Of a DNA stretch of 64,000 bases, positions 47,283-57,003 are shown piece after piece. The position numbers and the translations under genes were made by a program. The stretch is from Rodentibacter caecimuris. GTDB lineage: Bacteria > Pseudomonadota > Gammaproteobacteria > Enterobacterales > Pasteurellaceae. The notes below the pieces were generated by a model, which did not search any database, was not told the origin of the DNA, and saw only the letters and a program-made list of their open reading frames with translations. The DNA is taken from NCBI RefSeq assembly GCF_001019715.1, contig NZ_BBXJ01000001.1, positions 372,001-436,000 on the forward strand. Direction: 5' to 3'. How positions within the stretch are numbered: position 1 is the stretch's first letter; each line of letters starts with the position of its first letter.

Positions 47283-48305
47283 TTATAAAAACTTAAACTC
47301 CGTCCACTGGTAATATCGTTCATTGGCTTTTTGAATCCCACCGTAATTTTGCCATTCGGGGTGATTCGGTGTATCCGGTAAACACTGGGTTTCCAATGCA
47401 ATACCTGCAAAATCGCCGTACTCTTCTCCACTACGGGTCGGCACGCCGGCAAGATAATTTCCCGTGTACACCTGTAACGCAGCTTGAGATGTTCGCACTT
47501 CAAGTCTTAAATCCTCATTCGGCGAGATCAGCAGAACACAAGGCTTTTGCCAAGCCTTATTGACGACAAAAGCGTGATCATAACCTTTGGTCACTTGCTG
47601 ATCACCTTGTAGAAAATCCTGTTTAATCGGCTTAATAAGACGAAAATCAAAACTTGTTCCACCCACGTGTTTAAGTGGGGAATTCGGAATACCTTCATGA
47701 TTTACCGGTAAATAAAAATCCGCATTCAAGCGTAGGCTATGTTCACGTATATCCGAGCCTTGTTCGGCATTTTCTAAATTAAAATAGGCGTGATTGGTGA
47801 GATTTAATGCCGTGTCTTTATCACTCAAACCTTCATATTCAATTTTGACGGAATTATCTTCCGTAAGCGTGTAAGTCGCGGTTACCTTCACATTTCCCGG
47901 AAAACCTTGATCGCCACCGGCAGAATTTAACGAAAAACAAACGAAATTATCACCGCACTTTTCAATCTCCCAACGGCGTTGAGCAAAACCGTTCCCGCCG
48001 TGAAGTTGGTGTTTGCCTTGATTGGCTGCCAATTGAATAGTTTCACCGTTTAATTCAAATTGAGCGTTTGCAATACGATTGGCATAACGCCCCACACTTG
48101 CCCCCAAATAAGCTTGCTGATTCGGGTAATCTTGCACTTTGCAACCCAATAATACTTCTCGCAATTCACCATTTACCGGCACTTGACAAGATAACCAAGT
48201 CGCTCCCCAATCCATCAATTTGATACACATTCCTTTTTCATTTTGTATAGAAATGAGCTGATAAGGGTTACCGTCAGGGGCATTAAACATTGTTTTTTCC
48301 AGCAT
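47283..48305 (-). CDS. galM: Aldose 1-epimerase (mutarotase)
   Basis: Converts beta-galactose to the alpha anomer used by galactokinase. 340 residues. LGASVGRYANRIANAQFELN, the catalytic His in NLTNHAYFNLENAEQG, GYDHAFVVNK and the catalytic Glu near TRSGEEYGDFAGIALETQ. Last gene of galTKM, nine bases after galK. Confidence 0.96.
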   Translation of the reverse strand: MLEKTMFNAPDGNPYQLISIQNEKGMCIKLMDWGATWLSCQVPVNGELREVLLGCKVQDYPNQQAYLGASVGRYANRIANAQFELNGETIQLAANQGKHQLHGGNGFAQRRWEIEKCGDNFVCFSLNSAGGDQGFPGNVKVTATYTLTEDNSVKIEYEGLSDKDTALNLTNHAYFNLENAEQGSDIREHSLRLNADFYLPVNHEGIPNSPLKHVGGTSFDFRLIKPIKQDFLQGDQQVTKGYDHAFVVNKAWQKPCVLLISPNEDLRLEVRTSQAALQVYTGNYLAGVPTRSGEEYGDFAGIALETQCLPDTPNHPEWQNYGGIQKANERYYQWTEFKFL

Positions 48306-48314
48306 TGATTTTCC

Positions 48315-49469
48315 TTAAATCACTCGTACGCCTTGTGAAGCATGGCACACATAAAAGGTTTCTTTTAATCCGGTTGTTTTTTCATAATTCTCGGCAATAG
48401 TTTTGCGGACGGCATCGACTTTATCCTGCGGCGCAAGGGCAACGATACAACCGCCAAAACCGCCTCCAGTCATTCTTGCCCCACCTTGTTTACCAAGAAC
48501 TAATTGGGCTAATTCTACCAAATAATCAATTTGCGGCACGGTAATTTCAAAATCGTCACGCATTGAATCATGAGATTGCCCCATTAATTCGCCTAATCGG
48601 GTCAAATCATTATCTGTTAGCGCCGCCACAGCATCCAATACCCGCTGATTTTCCGTCACAACATGGCGGGCACGTTTTGCCACAATCGGATCAAGTGCGG
48701 TCAATTCTGCCTCTTTTTCTTTAAATTGAGATACCGACACGTCACGCAACGCTTTCACACCGAAAAATGCCGCCGCTTTTTCACATTGCTGACGGCGTGT
48801 ATTATATTCGCCCGTCACTAAATCATGCGGTACATTAGAATTAACAATAATCACCGCAATGTCCTCCGGCACCGGCGTCGGGGTTGTTTCAAGGCTTCGA
48901 CAGTCAATCATCAAAAGATGATCTTTTTGCCCAAGAGCAGAAATAAGTTGATCCATATTGCCACAATTCGCACCGACAAATTGATTTTCGGCTTTTTGAC
49001 CATTGAGTGCAATATCAATATGAGAAATGGGTAAATCAGCCAATTGTTGACAGAATTTCCCCACAGCAACTTCCAGTGCAGCCGATGAACTTAAACCGGA
49101 AGAAAGCGGTACGTTACCTGAAATGACAAGATCCGCGCCTTGGTTAAAATAAGGGTAACGTTCTTGTATAAATTTCACCACGCCACGGACATAATTCGCC
49201 CATTTATGCGGGCTTTGTTCGATTGTTTCTTTAAGAGAAAATTCATCGGTTTTATCCAAATCTGCCGCATAAACACGCCAAATATGGTCGTCTCGTTTTT
49301 TACCGCTCACCGCCGTGCCGAAATTAATCGCACAAGGCATCACAAAGCCTTCATTGTAATCCGTATGTTCCCCAATAATATTTACACGACCTGGAGCGTA
49401 AACAGTTAATTCGGGTGCGGTATGGAATTTTTGGCTGAAGATGTGTTGTGCTGTTTTGATTGGCGTCAT
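48315..49469 (-). CDS. galK: Galactokinase
   Basis: Phosphorylates alpha-galactose. 384 residues of the GHMP family. The galactokinase signature [15 protein letters not shown], the ATP-loop [17 protein letters not shown], and the C-terminal [15 protein letters not shown] are all intact. The start [11 protein letters not shown] (49469) has AAGGA seven bases upstream, better than the in-frame ATG at 49484. Second gene in galTKM. Confidence 0.97.
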   Translation of the reverse strand: MTPIKTAQHIFSQKFHTAPELTVYAPGRVNIIGEHTDYNEGFVMPCAINFGTAVSGKKRDDHIWRVYAADLDKTDEFSLKETIEQSPHKWANYVRGVVKFIQERYPYFNQGADLVISGNVPLSSGLSSSAALEVAVGKFCQQLADLPISHIDIALNGQKAENQFVGANCGNMDQLISALGQKDHLLMIDCRSLETTPTPVPEDIAVIIVNSNVPHDLVTGEYNTRRQQCEKAAAFFGVKALRDVSVSQFKEKEAELTALDPIVAKRARHVVTENQRVLDAVAALTDNDLTRLGELMGQSHDSMRDDFEITVPQIDYLVELAQLVLGKQGGARMTGGGFGGCIVALAPQDKVDAVRKTIAENYEKTTGLKETFYVCHASQGVRVI

Positions 49470-49544
49470 ATTTCTATCCTTCATATCTAAATTTATTCTT
49501 GGAGCCCCTCCCCTATTTCATAAAAGGAGAGAAGGGAAAATCTA

Positions 49545-50591
49545 TCATCTCTCGGTATAATGAATTTCACTCAACGCTCTCAATCTTTCCGCCGCCTGCT
49601 CTGCGGTTAAATCACGTTGGCTTTCACCAAGCATTTCATACCCCACCATAAATTTTCGTACTGTAGCAGATCGTAACAGTGGTGGATAAAAATGCGCATG
49701 GAGTTGCCAGTGCGCATTTTCTTCTCCATTAAAAGGCGCAGCATGAAACCCCATTGAATAAGGAAAAGAGGTTTCAAATAAGTTGTCGTATTTTGTGGTT
49801 AGTTTTTTCAGAATGAGGGCTAAATCTTTAGCTTGTGTTTCACTAAGATCCGTTAAACGCTTGATATGTGTTTTTGGTAACAGCAAGGTTTCAAACGGCC
49901 ACACAGCCCAGTAAGGGACAACCACCACCCAGTGTTCGGTTTCCACAACAATTCGTTCTTTTAATTCAAGCTCACGCTTTACATAATCCAGTAACATAAC
50001 CGAACCGTATTTTTGCCAATAATGACGTTGGCTTTGATCTTCGCTATCCACTTCATTCGGTAAGAAACTGCTTGCCCAAATTTGACCATGAGGATGAGGG
50101 TTAGAACAGCCCATCGTCGCCCCTTTATTTTCAAAAATTTGCACCCATTGATATTTTTCTCCAAGCTCACGAAGTTGCATTTGCCAAACTTTAATCACTT
50201 CTTCAATTTCAAGTGCGGTCAATAATGGCAAAGTTTTACTGTGATCCGGTGAAAAGCAAATTACCCGGCTTTCTCCACGTGCTTGTGAACTTTGAAAAAG
50301 CGGATCATTTGATTTTTCCGGTGTGGGCGTATCCTCTAAAAGAGCGGAAAAATCATTTTTAAATACATAAGGTTTATCATAATCAGGGTTTAACTCCCCC
50401 GTAATACGTTTATTACGCGGGCAAAGATAGCAATTCGGATCATGGCTTGGTTTCCGTTCTTCTATCACTTTCTCTTGCTGCCCCTGCCATGGGCGTTTGG
50501 CTCTATGTGGTGAAACCAAAACCCATTGGTTAATTAACGGATTATAACGGCGATGCGGGTGCTCCGTCGGTTCAAATAATCTATCACTCAT
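49545..50591 (-). CDS. galT: Galactose-1-phosphate uridylyltransferase
   Basis: Exchanges UMP between UDP-glucose and galactose-1-phosphate. 348 residues. Zinc-site cysteines in [14 protein letters not shown], active-site [20 protein letters not shown] with the catalytic His, and [19 protein letters not shown] near the C-terminus. First gene of galTKM, divergent from galS, behind a CRP/GalS-controlled region. galE is not nearby, as I recall for H. influenzae. Confidence 0.97.
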   Translation of the reverse strand: MSDRLFEPTEHPHRRYNPLINQWVLVSPHRAKRPWQGQQEKVIEERKPSHDPNCYLCPRNKRITGELNPDYDKPYVFKNDFSALLEDTPTPEKSNDPLFQSSQARGESRVICFSPDHSKTLPLLTALEIEEVIKVWQMQLRELGEKYQWVQIFENKGATMGCSNPHPHGQIWASSFLPNEVDSEDQSQRHYWQKYGSVMLLDYVKRELELKERIVVETEHWVVVVPYWAVWPFETLLLPKTHIKRLTDLSETQAKDLALILKKLTTKYDNLFETSFPYSMGFHAAPFNGEENAHWQLHAHFYPPLLRSATVRKFMVGYEMLGESQRDLTAEQAAERLRALSEIHYTER

Positions 50592-50610
50592 AATGGCTCC
50601 CTTATTTATT

Positions 50611-50681
50611 TGTAATCGGTTACATTTAATTACGTTGTAAGATACCTAACTTCTCAATAATAAACCGTGATCCATATCACA
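50611..50681 (-). promoter_or_regulatory. galT promoter: CRP site and GalS operator
   Basis: A CRP site CGTGATCCATATCACA (50666-50681) lies about 41.5 bases upstream of a start predicted near 50632 from a -10-like TATCTT at 50644-50639 on the minus strand, a class II arrangement. The palindrome TGTAATCGGTTACA at 50611-50624 matches the GalR/GalS half-site pattern (TGTAA-CG-TTACA) and would sit just downstream of the start. Confidence 0.75.
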
Positions 50682-50706
50682 AAATTAGAATTTTAAGGGT
50701 GATTTT

Positions 50707-50768
50707 TGTGATCTATATTACAAAATTAAAAAGTAACCGTTTTCAATCCTGTACTAAGTTATTATGAT
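50707..50768 (+). promoter_or_regulatory. galS promoter: CRP site and GalS operator
   Basis: A weaker CRP site TGTGATCTATATTACA (50707-50722) is centred about 60 bases upstream of the start predicted from the -10 TATGAT (50763-50768), a class I position. The operator-like AGTAACCGTTTTCAAT (50732-50747) covers the -35 TTTTCA, so GalS would repress itself. Confidence 0.72.
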
Positions 50769-50803
50769 GACCAATTACAAATTAAGAAGAAAGAGGGCAT
50801 ATT

Positions 50804-51805
50804 ATGAGTACCATTCATGATGTTGCAAAGCTCGCTAAAGTTTCCGTTGCAACAGTATCTCGAGTGTTAAATAATCATCCGTCAGTCAGTAAAAAAACCC
50901 GTCTTTCCGTACAAAATGCGATTTCACAATTAAGTTATCAGCCTAATGCCAATGCACAGGCACTTGCTGTACAAAATACCGATACGATTGGTGTTGTGGT
51001 AACAGATGTCACGGATTCTTTTTTTGCTATTTTAGTGAAAGCAGTGGATAAAGTGGCTGAATCCCATAATAAAACGATTTTAATCGGTATTGGTTATCAT
51101 CATGCGGAAAAAGAACGCGAGGCGATTAATACGTTATTACGTAAACGTTGTAGCTGCTTGGTTGTCCATTCTAAAGCGCTTTCAGATGAAGAACTTAAAG
51201 ATTATCTTGATAAAGTGAAAGGAATGGTGGTGATTAACCGTGTCATTAAAGGCTATGAAAACCGTTGCATCAGTTTGGATAATCAAAAGGGGACTTATAT
51301 TGCAACGGAAATGCTCATTCAGTGCGGGCATAAAAAGATTGCTTACATCGGTTCCAATCATGCTATTTTTGATGAAATTGAGCGTCGGAGCGGCTATTTG
51401 GAAGCGTTAAAAATGCACAATTACCCTATCGTTAAACACGCAATCGTGCATAATTCTCCGGATTTTGAGGGTGGAGAACAGGCAATGATTGATTTACTCA
51501 GTTACAACAAAGATTTGACCGCTGTCGTTGCCTACAACGATTCTATGGCTGCCGGTGCAATTTCGGTGCTAAATGAAAACAATATCAAGGTACCAAGTCA
51601 GTTTTCCATTATCGGATTTGATGATATGCCGATTGCACGTTATTTAATCCCTAAACTCACGACAATTCGCTATCCTATTGATTTAATGGCAACTTATGCA
51701 GCCAATTTAGCATTAAGTTTAGTTGATGAAAACATTGCAACACCCTCAACGATTCAATTTAACCCAACATTGGTTCGTCGTTTTTCTGTGGAACCGGCAA
51801 ATTAA
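50804..51805 (+). CDS. galS: LacI-family galactose repressor
   Basis: 333 residues. N-terminal HTH ([20 protein letters not shown]) and hinge, then a periplasmic-binding-like effector domain ([60 protein letters not shown]). Position between galT and mglB, with matching operators on both sides, marks it as the GalS/GalR-type regulator of the regulon, induced by galactose. Which of the two E. coli paralogues it equals is a naming matter; only one is seen here. Confidence 0.92.
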   Translation: MSTIHDVAKLAKVSVATVSRVLNNHPSVSKKTRLSVQNAISQLSYQPNANAQALAVQNTDTIGVVVTDVTDSFFAILVKAVDKVAESHNKTILIGIGYHHAEKEREAINTLLRKRCSCLVVHSKALSDEELKDYLDKVKGMVVINRVIKGYENRCISLDNQKGTYIATEMLIQCGHKKIAYIGSNHAIFDEIERRSGYLEALKMHNYPIVKHAIVHNSPDFEGGEQAMIDLLSYNKDLTAVVAYNDSMAAGAISVLNENNIKVPSQFSIIGFDDMPIARYLIPKLTTIRYPIDLMATYAANLALSLVDENIATPSTIQFNPTLVRRFSVEPAN

Positions 51806-51807
51806 AA

Positions 51808-51900
51808 TGTGATAAAGATCACAAATTTTAATATTCCTTTGTAATCGTTTTCATTTATGTGAGTTTGATCACAGACTTACGGGAATTTGCTCAGTATTAT
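51808..51900 (+). promoter_or_regulatory. mglBAC promoter with tandem CRP sites and a GalS operator
   Basis: Two CRP sites: TGTGATAAAGATCACA (51808-51823) and TGTGAGTTTGATCACA (51858-51873), spaced exactly 50 bases. The -10 TATTAT (51895-51900) predicts a start near 51907, placing them at about -91.5 and -41.5. A GalS operator-like TGTAATCGTTTTCATT (51840-51855) lies between, near -59.5, where repressor could contact or displace CRP. The first CRP site begins three bases after the galS stop. Confidence 0.88.
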
Positions 51901-51905
51901 GCCAA

Positions 51906-51928
51906 GACAGTTATGACAACTGTCATAA
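51906..51928 (+). promoter_or_regulatory. Nested palindromes at the predicted mgl mRNA 5' end
   Basis: GACAGTT-ATGAC-AACTGTC (51906-51924) and TTATGACA-AC-TGTCATAA (51911-51928) share the central bases and exclude each other as hairpins. They start at the predicted transcription start, so they may be a 5'-protecting stem-loop or an operator. Confidence 0.5.
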
Positions 51929-51980
51929 TAACGTACAGTGTCTTCTTTGTTCACATCAACCTTCCAACTAGGAGTGTTTT

Positions 51981-52973
51981 ATGAAAAAAACAGTATTAAG
52001 CGCAATCGCTTTAGCAGTAGGTTTAGGCTCGGTTACGGCAAGCTACGCAGCGGATAACCGTATTGGGGTCACCATTTATAAATATGATGACAACTTTATG
52101 TCATTAATGCGTAAAGAAATTGATAAAGAAGCAAAAACATTACAAGGCATTGAGTTATTAATGAATGACTCTCAAAATGCCCAATCCATCCAAAATGACC
52201 AAGTTGATGTATTACTTTCTAAAGGTGTGAAAGCGCTTGCAATCAACTTAGTAGATCCGGCTGCCGCACCAACCATTATCAGTAAAGCAAAACCGGATAA
52301 TATTCCTGTGGTGTTCTTCAATAAAGATCCCGGTGCCAAAGCGATTGGTAGCTATGAACAAGCCTACTATGTCGGTACCGATCCAAAAGAATCAGGCGTT
52401 ATCCAAGGCAACCTAATTGCAAAACAATGGAAAGCAACACCTGAATTTGATTTAAACAAAGACGGTAAAATCCAATTTGTATTACTAAAAGGTGAACCCG
52501 GACATCCTGATGCTGAAGCCCGTACAAAATATGTTATAGATGAATTAAATAAACAGGGTATTCAAACAGAGCAATTATTTATTGATACCGGTATGTGGGA
52601 TGCCGCAATGGCAAAAGACAAAGTGGATGCTTGGTTATCCAGTTCTAAAGCCAATAATATTGAAGTGATCATTTCTAATAATGACGGTATGGCATTAGGT
52701 GCATTGGAAGCGACAAAAGCGCACGGTAAAAAATTACCGATTTTCGGTGTCGATGCATTACCTGAAGCCCTACAACTTATTAAGAAAGGGGAATTGGCCG
52801 GTACCGTATTAAATGACGGCGTAAATCAAGGTAAAGCCGTTGTTCAATTAGCCAATAACCTCGCCCAAGGCAAACCAGCTACCGAAGGCACCAAATGGGA
52901 ATTAAAAGATCGCGTTGTACGTATCCCTTATGTAGGTGTGGATAAAGATAATTTAGCTGAATTCTTAAAATAA
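51981..52973 (+). CDS. mglB: Galactose/methyl-galactoside-binding periplasmic protein
   Basis: 330 residues with signal peptide [19 protein letters not shown] cleaved after SYA. The mature protein begins near [20 protein letters not shown]. The EF-hand-like calcium loop [20 protein letters not shown], known from galactose-binding protein, is present, as is [20 protein letters not shown] with the sugar-contact Asn/Asp. Delivers galactose to MglAC. AGGAG before the ATG. Strong codon bias suggests high expression. Confidence 0.97.
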   Translation: MKKTVLSAIALAVGLGSVTASYAADNRIGVTIYKYDDNFMSLMRKEIDKEAKTLQGIELLMNDSQNAQSIQNDQVDVLLSKGVKALAINLVDPAAAPTIISKAKPDNIPVVFFNKDPGAKAIGSYEQAYYVGTDPKESGVIQGNLIAKQWKATPEFDLNKDGKIQFVLLKGEPGHPDAEARTKYVIDELNKQGIQTEQLFIDTGMWDAAMAKDKVDAWLSSSKANNIEVIISNNDGMALGALEATKAHGKKLPIFGVDALPEALQLIKKGELAGTVLNDGVNQGKAVVQLANNLAQGKPATEGTKWELKDRVVRIPYVGVDKDNLAEFLK

Positions 52974-53041
52974 AACTAATATCAGTGATGTAACCTTTAG
53001 GGGGAGTATTTCTACTTCCCCTATTTCAAATGAGGTTGGAT

Positions 53042-54562
53042 ATGACAACTCAAGATTTAAGTCAAGGTAGTCAGGTACTGCTTACGATGACCAATGTCAG
53101 TAAATCCTTTCCGGGCGTAAAAGCCTTAGATAGTGCAAACTTAACCGTCTGTTCTCATTCTGTTCATGCCTTAATGGGAGAAAATGGAGCGGGAAAATCT
53201 ACATTATTAAAATGTTTGTTCGGTATTTATGCCAAAGATGAAGGTGAGATTTTTTTCTTAGGTAAACCCGTCAATTTTAAAACATCAAAAGAAGCCCTCG
53301 AAAATGGCATTTCTATGGTGCACCAAGAGCTCAATCTCGTACGCCAGACCAGTGTCATGGACAACCTTTGGCTTGGACGCTATCCGCTTAAGGGACCATT
53401 TGTCGATCACGCCAAAATGTATCGTGATACCAAAGCGATTTTTGATGAATTGGAGATTGATATTGATCCAAAAGGAAAAGTCGCCAAACTTTCTGTTTCT
53501 CAAATGCAGATGATCGAGATTGCAAAAGCATTCTCTTATGATGCCAAAATCGTCATTATGGATGAACCAACATCATCGCTTTCTGAAAAAGAAGTCGAAC
53601 ATCTGTTTAAAATTATTCAAAAATTAAAAGATCGCGGCTGCGGCATTATTTACATTTCTCACAAAATGGATGAAATTTTCAAAATTTGTGACGAAATTAC
53701 TATTTTACGTGATGGGAAGTGGATCAATACCGTGCCGGTAAAAACCTCCAGTATGGAACAAATTGTTTCAATGATGGTAGGACGCGAACTTACCCAGCGT
53801 TTCCCTGAAAAAACAAATGTCCCGAAAGAAGTTGTACTTAAAGTCGAACATTTAACTGCCATCAATCAGCCCTCTATTCAAGATGTCTCTTTTGAATTGC
53901 GTAAGGGTGAAATTTTAGGTATTGCGGGTCTAGTCGGTGCAAAACGTACAGATATTGTCGAAGCTATTTTCGGCGTGCGTGAACTGAAAAGCGGTACAAT
54001 TAAGCTACACGATAAAATTGTCAAAAATCGAACCGCACTTGAAGCAATTAATAACGGTTTTGCACTTGTCACTGAAGAACGCCGTACCACTGGGATATAC
54101 TCCAATCTAAGCATTGAATTCAATTCTTTGATTTCAAATATGAAATCTTACCTTACGCCTTGGAAATTACTTAGCAATAAGAAAATGCGTAGTGATACCC
54201 AATGGGTCATTGATTCAATGAATGTAAAAACGCCTTCACACAAAACCACGATTGGATCGCTTTCCGGCGGTAATCAACAAAAAGTTATTATTGGTCGTTG
54301 GTTACTTACCCAACCGGAAATTTTGATGCTTGATGAACCAACCCGAGGCATTGATATCGGTGCTAAATTTGAAATTTACCAACTCATTCAAGAGCTTGCT
54401 AAAAAAGACAAAGGTATCATTATGATTTCCTCTGAGATGCCGGAGTTATTAGGGACAACCGATAGAATTCTCGTAATGAGTAACGGTCGGGTTGCCGGTA
54501 TTGTAGAGACTGCAAAAACTTCTCAGGAAGAAATTTTACAGTTGGCAGCGAAATATTTATAA
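53042..54562 (+). CDS. mglA: Galactose/methyl-galactoside import ATPase
   Basis: 506 residues, a tandem ABC ATPase. The first half has Walker [17 protein letters not shown] and Walker [14 protein letters not shown]. The second half has the degenerate A-loop [16 protein letters not shown] typical of sugar ATPases, signature [15 protein letters not shown] and [13 protein letters not shown]. The start is at MTTQDLSQ (53042), with GAGGTTG upstream that itself includes the alternative ATG at 53030. Confidence 0.97.
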   Translation: MTTQDLSQGSQVLLTMTNVSKSFPGVKALDSANLTVCSHSVHALMGENGAGKSTLLKCLFGIYAKDEGEIFFLGKPVNFKTSKEALENGISMVHQELNLVRQTSVMDNLWLGRYPLKGPFVDHAKMYRDTKAIFDELEIDIDPKGKVAKLSVSQMQMIEIAKAFSYDAKIVIMDEPTSSLSEKEVEHLFKIIQKLKDRGCGIIYISHKMDEIFKICDEITILRDGKWINTVPVKTSSMEQIVSMMVGRELTQRFPEKTNVPKEVVLKVEHLTAINQPSIQDVSFELRKGEILGIAGLVGAKRTDIVEAIFGVRELKSGTIKLHDKIVKNRTALEAINNGFALVTEERRTTGIYSNLSIEFNSLISNMKSYLTPWKLLSNKKMRSDTQWVIDSMNVKTPSHKTTIGSLSGGNQQKVIIGRWLLTQPEILMLDEPTRGIDIGAKFEIYQLIQELAKKDKGIIMISSEMPELLGTTDRILVMSNGRVAGIVETAKTSQEEILQLAAKYL

Positions 54563-54584
54563 CAATATAAGGAACAAATGAATT

Positions 54585-55595
54585 ATGAGTGCCCTAGAAA
54601 AAAATAAATCCTTTGATCTTCTAAAACAAAATGCGATCTATTTTGTGCTATTGATTTTACTCGGCATTATCATTGCACAAGATCCAACTTTCTTAAATCT
54701 TATCAATTTTAGTAATATTCTTACTCAATCCTCCGTGCGTTTAATTATCGCATTGGGTGTAGCGGGATTATTGGTGACGCAAGGTACGGACTTATCTGCC
54801 GGTCGTCAGGTCGGTTTAGCCGCAGTAATTTCTGCAACCATGTTACAATCTATGGAAAATATGAACCGTGTTTTCCCTGATTTAGGTGAAATCCCGATTC
54901 CTGTTGTGATTCTAGCTGTTTGTGCCGTAGGTGCTGTTATCGGCTTAGTTAATGGTTTAGTCATTGCCTATCTAAACGTCACACCATTTATTGCTACTAT
55001 GGGAACCATGATCATTGTTTATGGTTTCAACTCCCTTTATTACGATGCAGTAGGTGGCTCCCCTATCGCCGGTTTTAATAAAAATTTTTCTGAATTTGCC
55101 CAAGGATTCTTCCAAATTGGTAGCTTTAAACTTTCATATATCACGATTTATGCAGCTATTGCTTCATTTTTAGTGTGGGTAATGTGGAATAAAACCCGTT
55201 TTGGTAAGAACATCTTCGCTATCGGCGGTAACCCTGAAGCAGCAAGAGTATCCGGTGTAAACGTTGCACGCAACCTTGTTGTTATTTATATCATTGCAGG
55301 GATGTTCTATGCCTTCGGCGGAATGTTAGAAGCCGGTCGAATCGGTTCTGCAACGAATAACTTAGGTTTTATGTATGAATTAGATGCAATTGCAGCCTGC
55401 GTAGTTGGTGGCGTATCGTTTGCCGGTGGTGTTGGTACTGTAATTGGTGTAGTTACCGGTGTTATCATCTTTACCGTAATCAACTACGGCTTAACCTATA
55501 TTGGGGTAAACCCTTATTGGCAATATATCATCAAAGGTAGCATCATCATTTTAGCTGTTGCGATAGACTCATTAAAATACGCGAAGAAAAAATAG
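54585..55595 (+). CDS. mglC: Galactose/methyl-galactoside permease
   Basis: 336 residues, eight to ten membrane segments, the ABC-2-type sugar permease of the Mgl system. TQGTDLSAGRQVGLAAVISA, NGLVIAYLNVTPFIATMGTM and the EAARVSGVNVAR cytoplasmic loop that contacts the ATPase are conserved. Last gene of mglBAC, 22 bases after mglA. Confidence 0.97.
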   Translation: MSALEKNKSFDLLKQNAIYFVLLILLGIIIAQDPTFLNLINFSNILTQSSVRLIIALGVAGLLVTQGTDLSAGRQVGLAAVISATMLQSMENMNRVFPDLGEIPIPVVILAVCAVGAVIGLVNGLVIAYLNVTPFIATMGTMIIVYGFNSLYYDAVGGSPIAGFNKNFSEFAQGFFQIGSFKLSYITIYAAIASFLVWVMWNKTRFGKNIFAIGGNPEAARVSGVNVARNLVVIYIIAGMFYAFGGMLEAGRIGSATNNLGFMYELDAIAACVVGGVSFAGGVGTVIGVVTGVIIFTVINYGLTYIGVNPYWQYIIKGSIIILAVAIDSLKYAKKK

Positions 55596-55647
55596 CAAAA
55601 ATACGATGTGATGTAGTAAATACACAAAATAAAATTTATACAAAATG

Positions 55648-55670
55648 TAGGGCATACTGCGTATGCCCTA
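55648..55670. repeat. Perfect inverted repeat downstream of mglC
   Basis: TAGGGCATAC-TGC-GTATGCCCTA, a perfect 10-base stem with a 3-base loop, 50 bases after mglC. No immediate T-run, so it may stabilise mRNA ends or be a dispersed repeat rather than a terminator. Confidence 0.6.
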
Positions 55671-55764
55671 GTCGGTAAGCTAAAATTTTTGATATTAAAC
55701 ACACATATGTCCCTACACTCACCTTAATATCAGTTTTCTTCAACGGCTACATAATATCGAAAAA

Positions 55765-55795
55765 AATAAACCGCACTTTTTTAGTACGGTTTATT
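55765..55795. terminator. Uptake-signal hairpin between mglC and the lipoprotein gene
   Basis: AATAAACCGCACT pairs with AGTACGGTTTATT (one mismatch by G/A in the signal arm). Only one arm is a perfect uptake signal. It serves two convergent operons. Confidence 0.75.
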
Positions 55796-55841
55796 ATCTT
55801 AATTCAAAGCAAAAGAGTGGCTAAATTCAGCTAATTTTTCA

Positions 55842-56135
55842 TTACCAATGATGATCACCTCTGTAATAACCAAACCCAATACTCGGTACAACAACAGGTG
55901 TGCGTTGATAAATAACTTTCTGGCGACTGTCACTCGCATTCATTTTAATCGGATCTGAAATATCTTTTGCAGCTTTTGCTTTTTGTTCGGCAGTTACCGT
56001 ATTACCACTAGCTACGCGAGCTTGGTACTCTTGCACCGTTTTCATATCATAGATACCCGTATCCTGTTGCACTACTTGTTGTGAGCTACAAGCAACAAGA
56101 AATAATATCGGACATGTAATTAATAATTTTTTCAT
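55842..56135 (-). CDS. Small lipoprotein of unknown function
   Basis: 97 residues with a lipoprotein signal peptide, lipobox LVAC after LLITCPILF, lipidated Cys at residue 16. The mature part has an Ala/Lys-rich helix (AEQKAKAAKDISDPI) and a tail VVVPSIGFGYYRGDHHW rich in aromatic residues and ending His-His-Trp. With Ser at +2 it should go to the outer membrane. The start overlaps the stop of the upstream exported-protein gene by ATGA, so the two work as a pair. Family not recognised; glycine/tyrosine tails occur in small Pasteurellaceae lipoproteins. Confidence 0.8.
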   Translation of the reverse strand: MKKLLITCPILFLVACSSQQVVQQDTGIYDMKTVQEYQARVASGNTVTAEQKAKAAKDISDPIKMNASDSRQKVIYQRTPVVVPSIGFGYYRGDHHW

Positions 56136-56695
56136 TTTGCTCCCTTTTTACAAACCATTTTATCCAAAAGTTGTTTATTGCTATCCACTTTATCTCTAAT
56201 AATCTGCTTTGTTTGTCTCCCTTCCCGCTCACGAATCTCTTGCTCTAACTGAGGATCATCAATAACGTAAACAGGTACGTACTGCACATTTCTTGGCTCA
56301 TCTTGCCGATAAAGCGAAGCTCCTATAATTCCACCGTAATATTGACTATCATCACTAGGATGTATGTAATTATTCGTAGAATTTGTAAAATCTACTCCAT
56401 TATCTCCCTCAAAGCCATTACATACCCCCTCACCAGATACAAAAACACTTTTAGAAGAAAAATTCTCACTCACCATATACACTTCAAACTCAACACTGTT
56501 AGCTAAATTTTTCGCATCCCGAACAGAACTGTTCGGATCTAAAACCCGCTGTTCTTTACTATCAATATAGCGCGTTAAATTCTGAGTATCTTCTGATATT
56601 TTAACCACAATCGTTTTTGCACTAACAGAAGCCGACAAAGGTAAAAAAGATAATATAAAAAAACATAAGAGATAAGTATAATACTTCATATTCAT
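56132..56695 (-). CDS. Exported protein of unknown function, paired with the lipoprotein
   Basis: 187 residues with a signal peptide (YLLCFFILSFLPLSASVSA, cleavage near SA-KT). The mature part begins KTIVVKISEDTQNLTRYIDS, has Ser/Asn/Asp-rich loops with one Cys (GEGVCNGFEGDNGVDF), then YYGGIIGASLYRQDEPRNVQ and YVPVYVIDDPQLEQ, and a charged helical C-terminus with another Cys (MVCKKGAK). The two Cys could form a disulfide. No known domain recognised. Low G+C, and I saw no uptake signal in this pair. Operon start: the promoter should lie in the 308 bases upstream. Confidence 0.75.
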   Translation of the reverse strand: MNMKYYTYLLCFFILSFLPLSASVSAKTIVVKISEDTQNLTRYIDSKEQRVLDPNSSVRDAKNLANSVEFEVYMVSENFSSKSVFVSGEGVCNGFEGDNGVDFTNSTNNYIHPSDDSQYYGGIIGASLYRQDEPRNVQYVPVYVIDDPQLEQEIREREGRQTKQIIRDKVDSNKQLLDKMVCKKGAK

Positions 56696-57003
56696 CCTTA
56701 TATTATTAATAAGTTTGATAGAATTCTACAGGTAAACCGTCCGGATTTGTGCAGAAAGTATACTTTATTTTTATAAAATCATCTACCCCAACAGATACAC
56801 AGGCCCCTTATTAGCCACAAATAAAAAATACAGAATTCCATCTCCTTAACTTTAATTCCAAATCTAATTTTTAACTATCCCGTTCTACCGATAAGGTTCG
56901 GCTATCATCTTTGCGCCTGAAATTTCTGTATAAAATTGCTTAGAACACAGCTAATCCAAAACAATGATGACAACCTGATGAACACCTTCAATTGCAAGCA
57001 TGA
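56696..57003. other. Intergenic region before the exported-protein pair
   Basis: 308 bases between ccmI (3' end) and the exported-protein operon, both on the minus strand. A+T-rich, with no gene-like frame. No uptake-signal hairpin was seen to end the ccm operon here. I see nothing else definite. Confidence 0.4.
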
